This document shows positions 4,658-5,950 of a stretch of 5,950 nucleotides of DNA, in pieces. The notes under the pieces are model-generated. The model saw nothing but the letters and a program-made list of their open reading frames with translations. It made no database searches and was not told the DNA's origin. How positions within the stretch are numbered: the first letter of the stretch is position 1; each line of letters starts with the position of its first letter. This DNA is from Ruminococcaceae bacterium UBA6857 (GTDB lineage Bacteria; Bacillota; Clostridia; Oscillospirales; Acutalibacteraceae): positions 283 through 6,232 of the forward strand of contig DKDD01000162.1 of NCBI GenBank assembly GCA_002451715.1, given 5' to 3'. The position numbers were made by a program, and so were the translations under genes.

Positions 4658-5950
4658 TTAAACTTTTTTGTCCAAGGATTCATTTTCAAGCAGGCTTTTG
4701 TCGGTAAGCGTTCCGTCGGTAAAAATAAGCTCAATGTTAACCTCAAGCTTTGGATTTTTAAAATAAATCATATATCGGTCAACGCTTTTTCCGTTCTCGC
4801 CGAAGTTGAATTTTGAATAAGTTTCGCCGTCTTCAAAAAGTTTTAGTACATCTTCCTTGCTCTGCCCGTTTTGGAGCGAAGCGAAATACTCTTTTGCCTT
4901 TTGCGGCTTTCCGATGAAGTCATCCATAAAGTAAAACGTGTATATGTTGAACTCTCCCTTTGCGCCAAAAGAAGCACCGTTTCCGACTCCGCGGGCGACG
5001 ATTTTTCCGTTTTCGTCTTTCTTGAGGAAAATCAGTCCGTTCCCGTCAGGCGGTGATTCCTTATAAAACCAAACTTCAAACGTTTTGTCCTCAAGAACAA
5101 GCTTTTTAATCTGTTTTGAAAGGGCATTGCGCTTTGAATTGTCAAGCGTTTTTTTGAAGTCCTCGGCGTTGACCATTCCGTTGGCAGTCAATATTTGCGC
5201 CGCTTTTTCGTAATCATCGGTCTGTTCAATCAGCGAGTACAGCTCACCGCTGCTTTCTGAAATATATGAATTGTCGGGATAAATATAAGTCGGAATACCA
5301 TGTTCGATGTGCTCGTACGCTGTCGGATAAAGTGCGCAGGTGAAAACGGCAACCAAAAGATATACGCCGCAAAAAGCGATTATGCGCTTCGAAAACGGGC
5401 GCGTCTTTTTTGCACTTCCGAGTCTGATCCTTTTTGCCGAAACAAAACAGTAGGCACTGCAAGCGAGCAGAAAAGCCATGCAGCCGAACGGATAATACAA
5501 AACGGGACCCATGTTTATTTCGCTCCACATTGAGAACGGCGAAAATTTGTCGAGAAAGTACATTATGTTTGTTTCAATTGAAAACAGTGCCGCCTGCGGA
5601 AAAATGCAGAACAATAAGCTTGCGGCGATTATTACGTTTGCCGCACCGACCGAAATCAGCGTTTTGCGAAGTTTAAAGCTGCGCGCCGCAACAACAATGA
5701 AAAGCATCACGAAAATTATGCCGAAGCTTGTAAGATTCATTTTGAAATCCGGGTCTCCGAGATAATCTGCGGAAGCGACAAACTGACCGAACATGCCGCA
5801 AATCAGGTTGAACTGAATAATCGATAAACCTAAAAGTAGTGCCGAGTATATATTTTCTTGGTAAAGCGATTCAAATTCATCTTTGATTGCTTTCTTTGTT
5901 TTTTCGTCTTCGCCCATGTCGCGAAGCGCAAGGTCTAAGCTTTCCTCTTT
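4658..5950 (-). CDS. Polytopic membrane protein with large extracytoplasmic C-terminal domain (5' end off window)
   Basis: I do not recognise a named family. The frame is open to the right edge. The first ATG in the window (5915-5917) would give 419 residues but has no clear ribosome binding site, and the preceding 11 codons (KEESLDLALRD) read as ordinary protein continuing into the acidic and basic stretch GEDEKTKKAIKDEFESLYQE, so the true start is probably outside. Numbering from that ATG, five hydrophobic segments are visible: about 24-48, 62-80, 87-113, 136-161 and 178-198. A soluble domain of about 220 residues follows, probably outside the membrane. Its end (about 343-408) has the pattern 'YFASLQNGQSKEDVLKLFED ... 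YMIYF ... ELIFTDGTL', resembling SmpA/BamE- or PepSY-like small alpha-beta modules; this is a weak similarity judged by eye. The gene converges on the acyl ligase and shares its terminator. No promoter is in view. Confidence 0.75.
   Translation of the reverse strand, partial: KEESLDLALRDMGEDEKTKKAIKDEFESLYQENIYSALLLGLSIIQFNLICGMFGQFVASADYLGDPDFKMNLTSFGIIFVMLFIVVAARSFKLRKTLISVGAANVIIAASLLFCIFPQAALFSIETNIMYFLDKFSPFSMWSEINMGPVLYYPFGCMAFLLACSAYCFVSAKRIRLGSAKKTRPFSKRIIAFCGVYLLVAVFTCALYPTAYEHIEHGIPTYIYPDNSYISESSGELYSLIEQTDDYEKAAQILTANGMVNAEDFKKTLDNSKRNALSKQIKKLVLEDKTFEVWFYKESPPDGNGLIFLKKDENGKIVARGVGNGASFGAKGEFNIYTFYFMDDFIGKPQKAKEYFASLQNGQSKEDVLKLFEDGETYSKFNFGENGKSVDRYMIYFKNPKLEVNIELIFTDGTLTDKSLLENESLDKKV

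Overview
The window looks like a chromosomal stretch of a low-to-mid GC Firmicute, most likely a gut or rumen Clostridium-class bacterium (Oscillospirales/Ruminococcaceae-like). This is inferred from the AAGGAG-type ribosome binding sites, the sigma-A-type TTGACA/TATAAT promoters, the GC content (low to mid 40s percent by eye), the ClpC-type chaperone tail and the general style of the proteins. No rRNA, tRNA, CRISPR array, insertion sequence or phage gene is visible.

Layout. (1) 1-294, plus strand: the C-terminal end of a ClpC-type Clp ATPase, closed by an intrinsic terminator at 306-339. (2) 342-605, minus strand: a lone RelE/ParE-family toxin that lacks its first beta strand. The missing strand can be read just upstream in another frame, and no antitoxin gene is present. 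(3) 743-1827, minus strand: a small operon of a 30-residue peptide gene (1735-1827, good ribosome binding site) and an exported or membrane-anchored calcineurin-like metallophosphatase (743-1681), with a candidate promoter near 1880-1908 and a strong terminator at 693-730. (4) 2053-2652, minus strand: a TetR-family repressor with its own terminator at 2011-2043. (5) 2844-4562, plus strand: a class I adenylate-forming enzyme (acyl-CoA synthetase-like), divergent from the repressor. The 191-bp gap between them carries a consensus promoter (TTGACA, 17 bp, TATAAT) whose -35 box lies inside a perfect 12-bp palindrome. (6) 4658-5950, minus strand: a polytopic membrane protein with a large C-terminal extracytoplasmic domain. 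It converges on the acyl ligase across a shared 14-bp-stem terminator, and its reading frame runs off the right edge.

How the parts work together. The best-supported unit is the tetR/acyl-ligase divergon. The repressor probably controls the ligase, and possibly itself, through the palindromes in the shared intergenic region, perhaps sensing a fatty acid or acyl-CoA. The peptide and the phosphatase are probably co-transcribed, since no terminator lies in the 53 bp between them. Most transcription units end in perfect GC-rich hairpins, and two of these (306-339 and 4578-4611) can serve converging genes on both strands.

I see no clear new multi-gene system. The most unusual items are the unannotated 30-residue peptide gene, the damaged orphan toxin, the compact palindromic regulatory region and the unidentified membrane protein.
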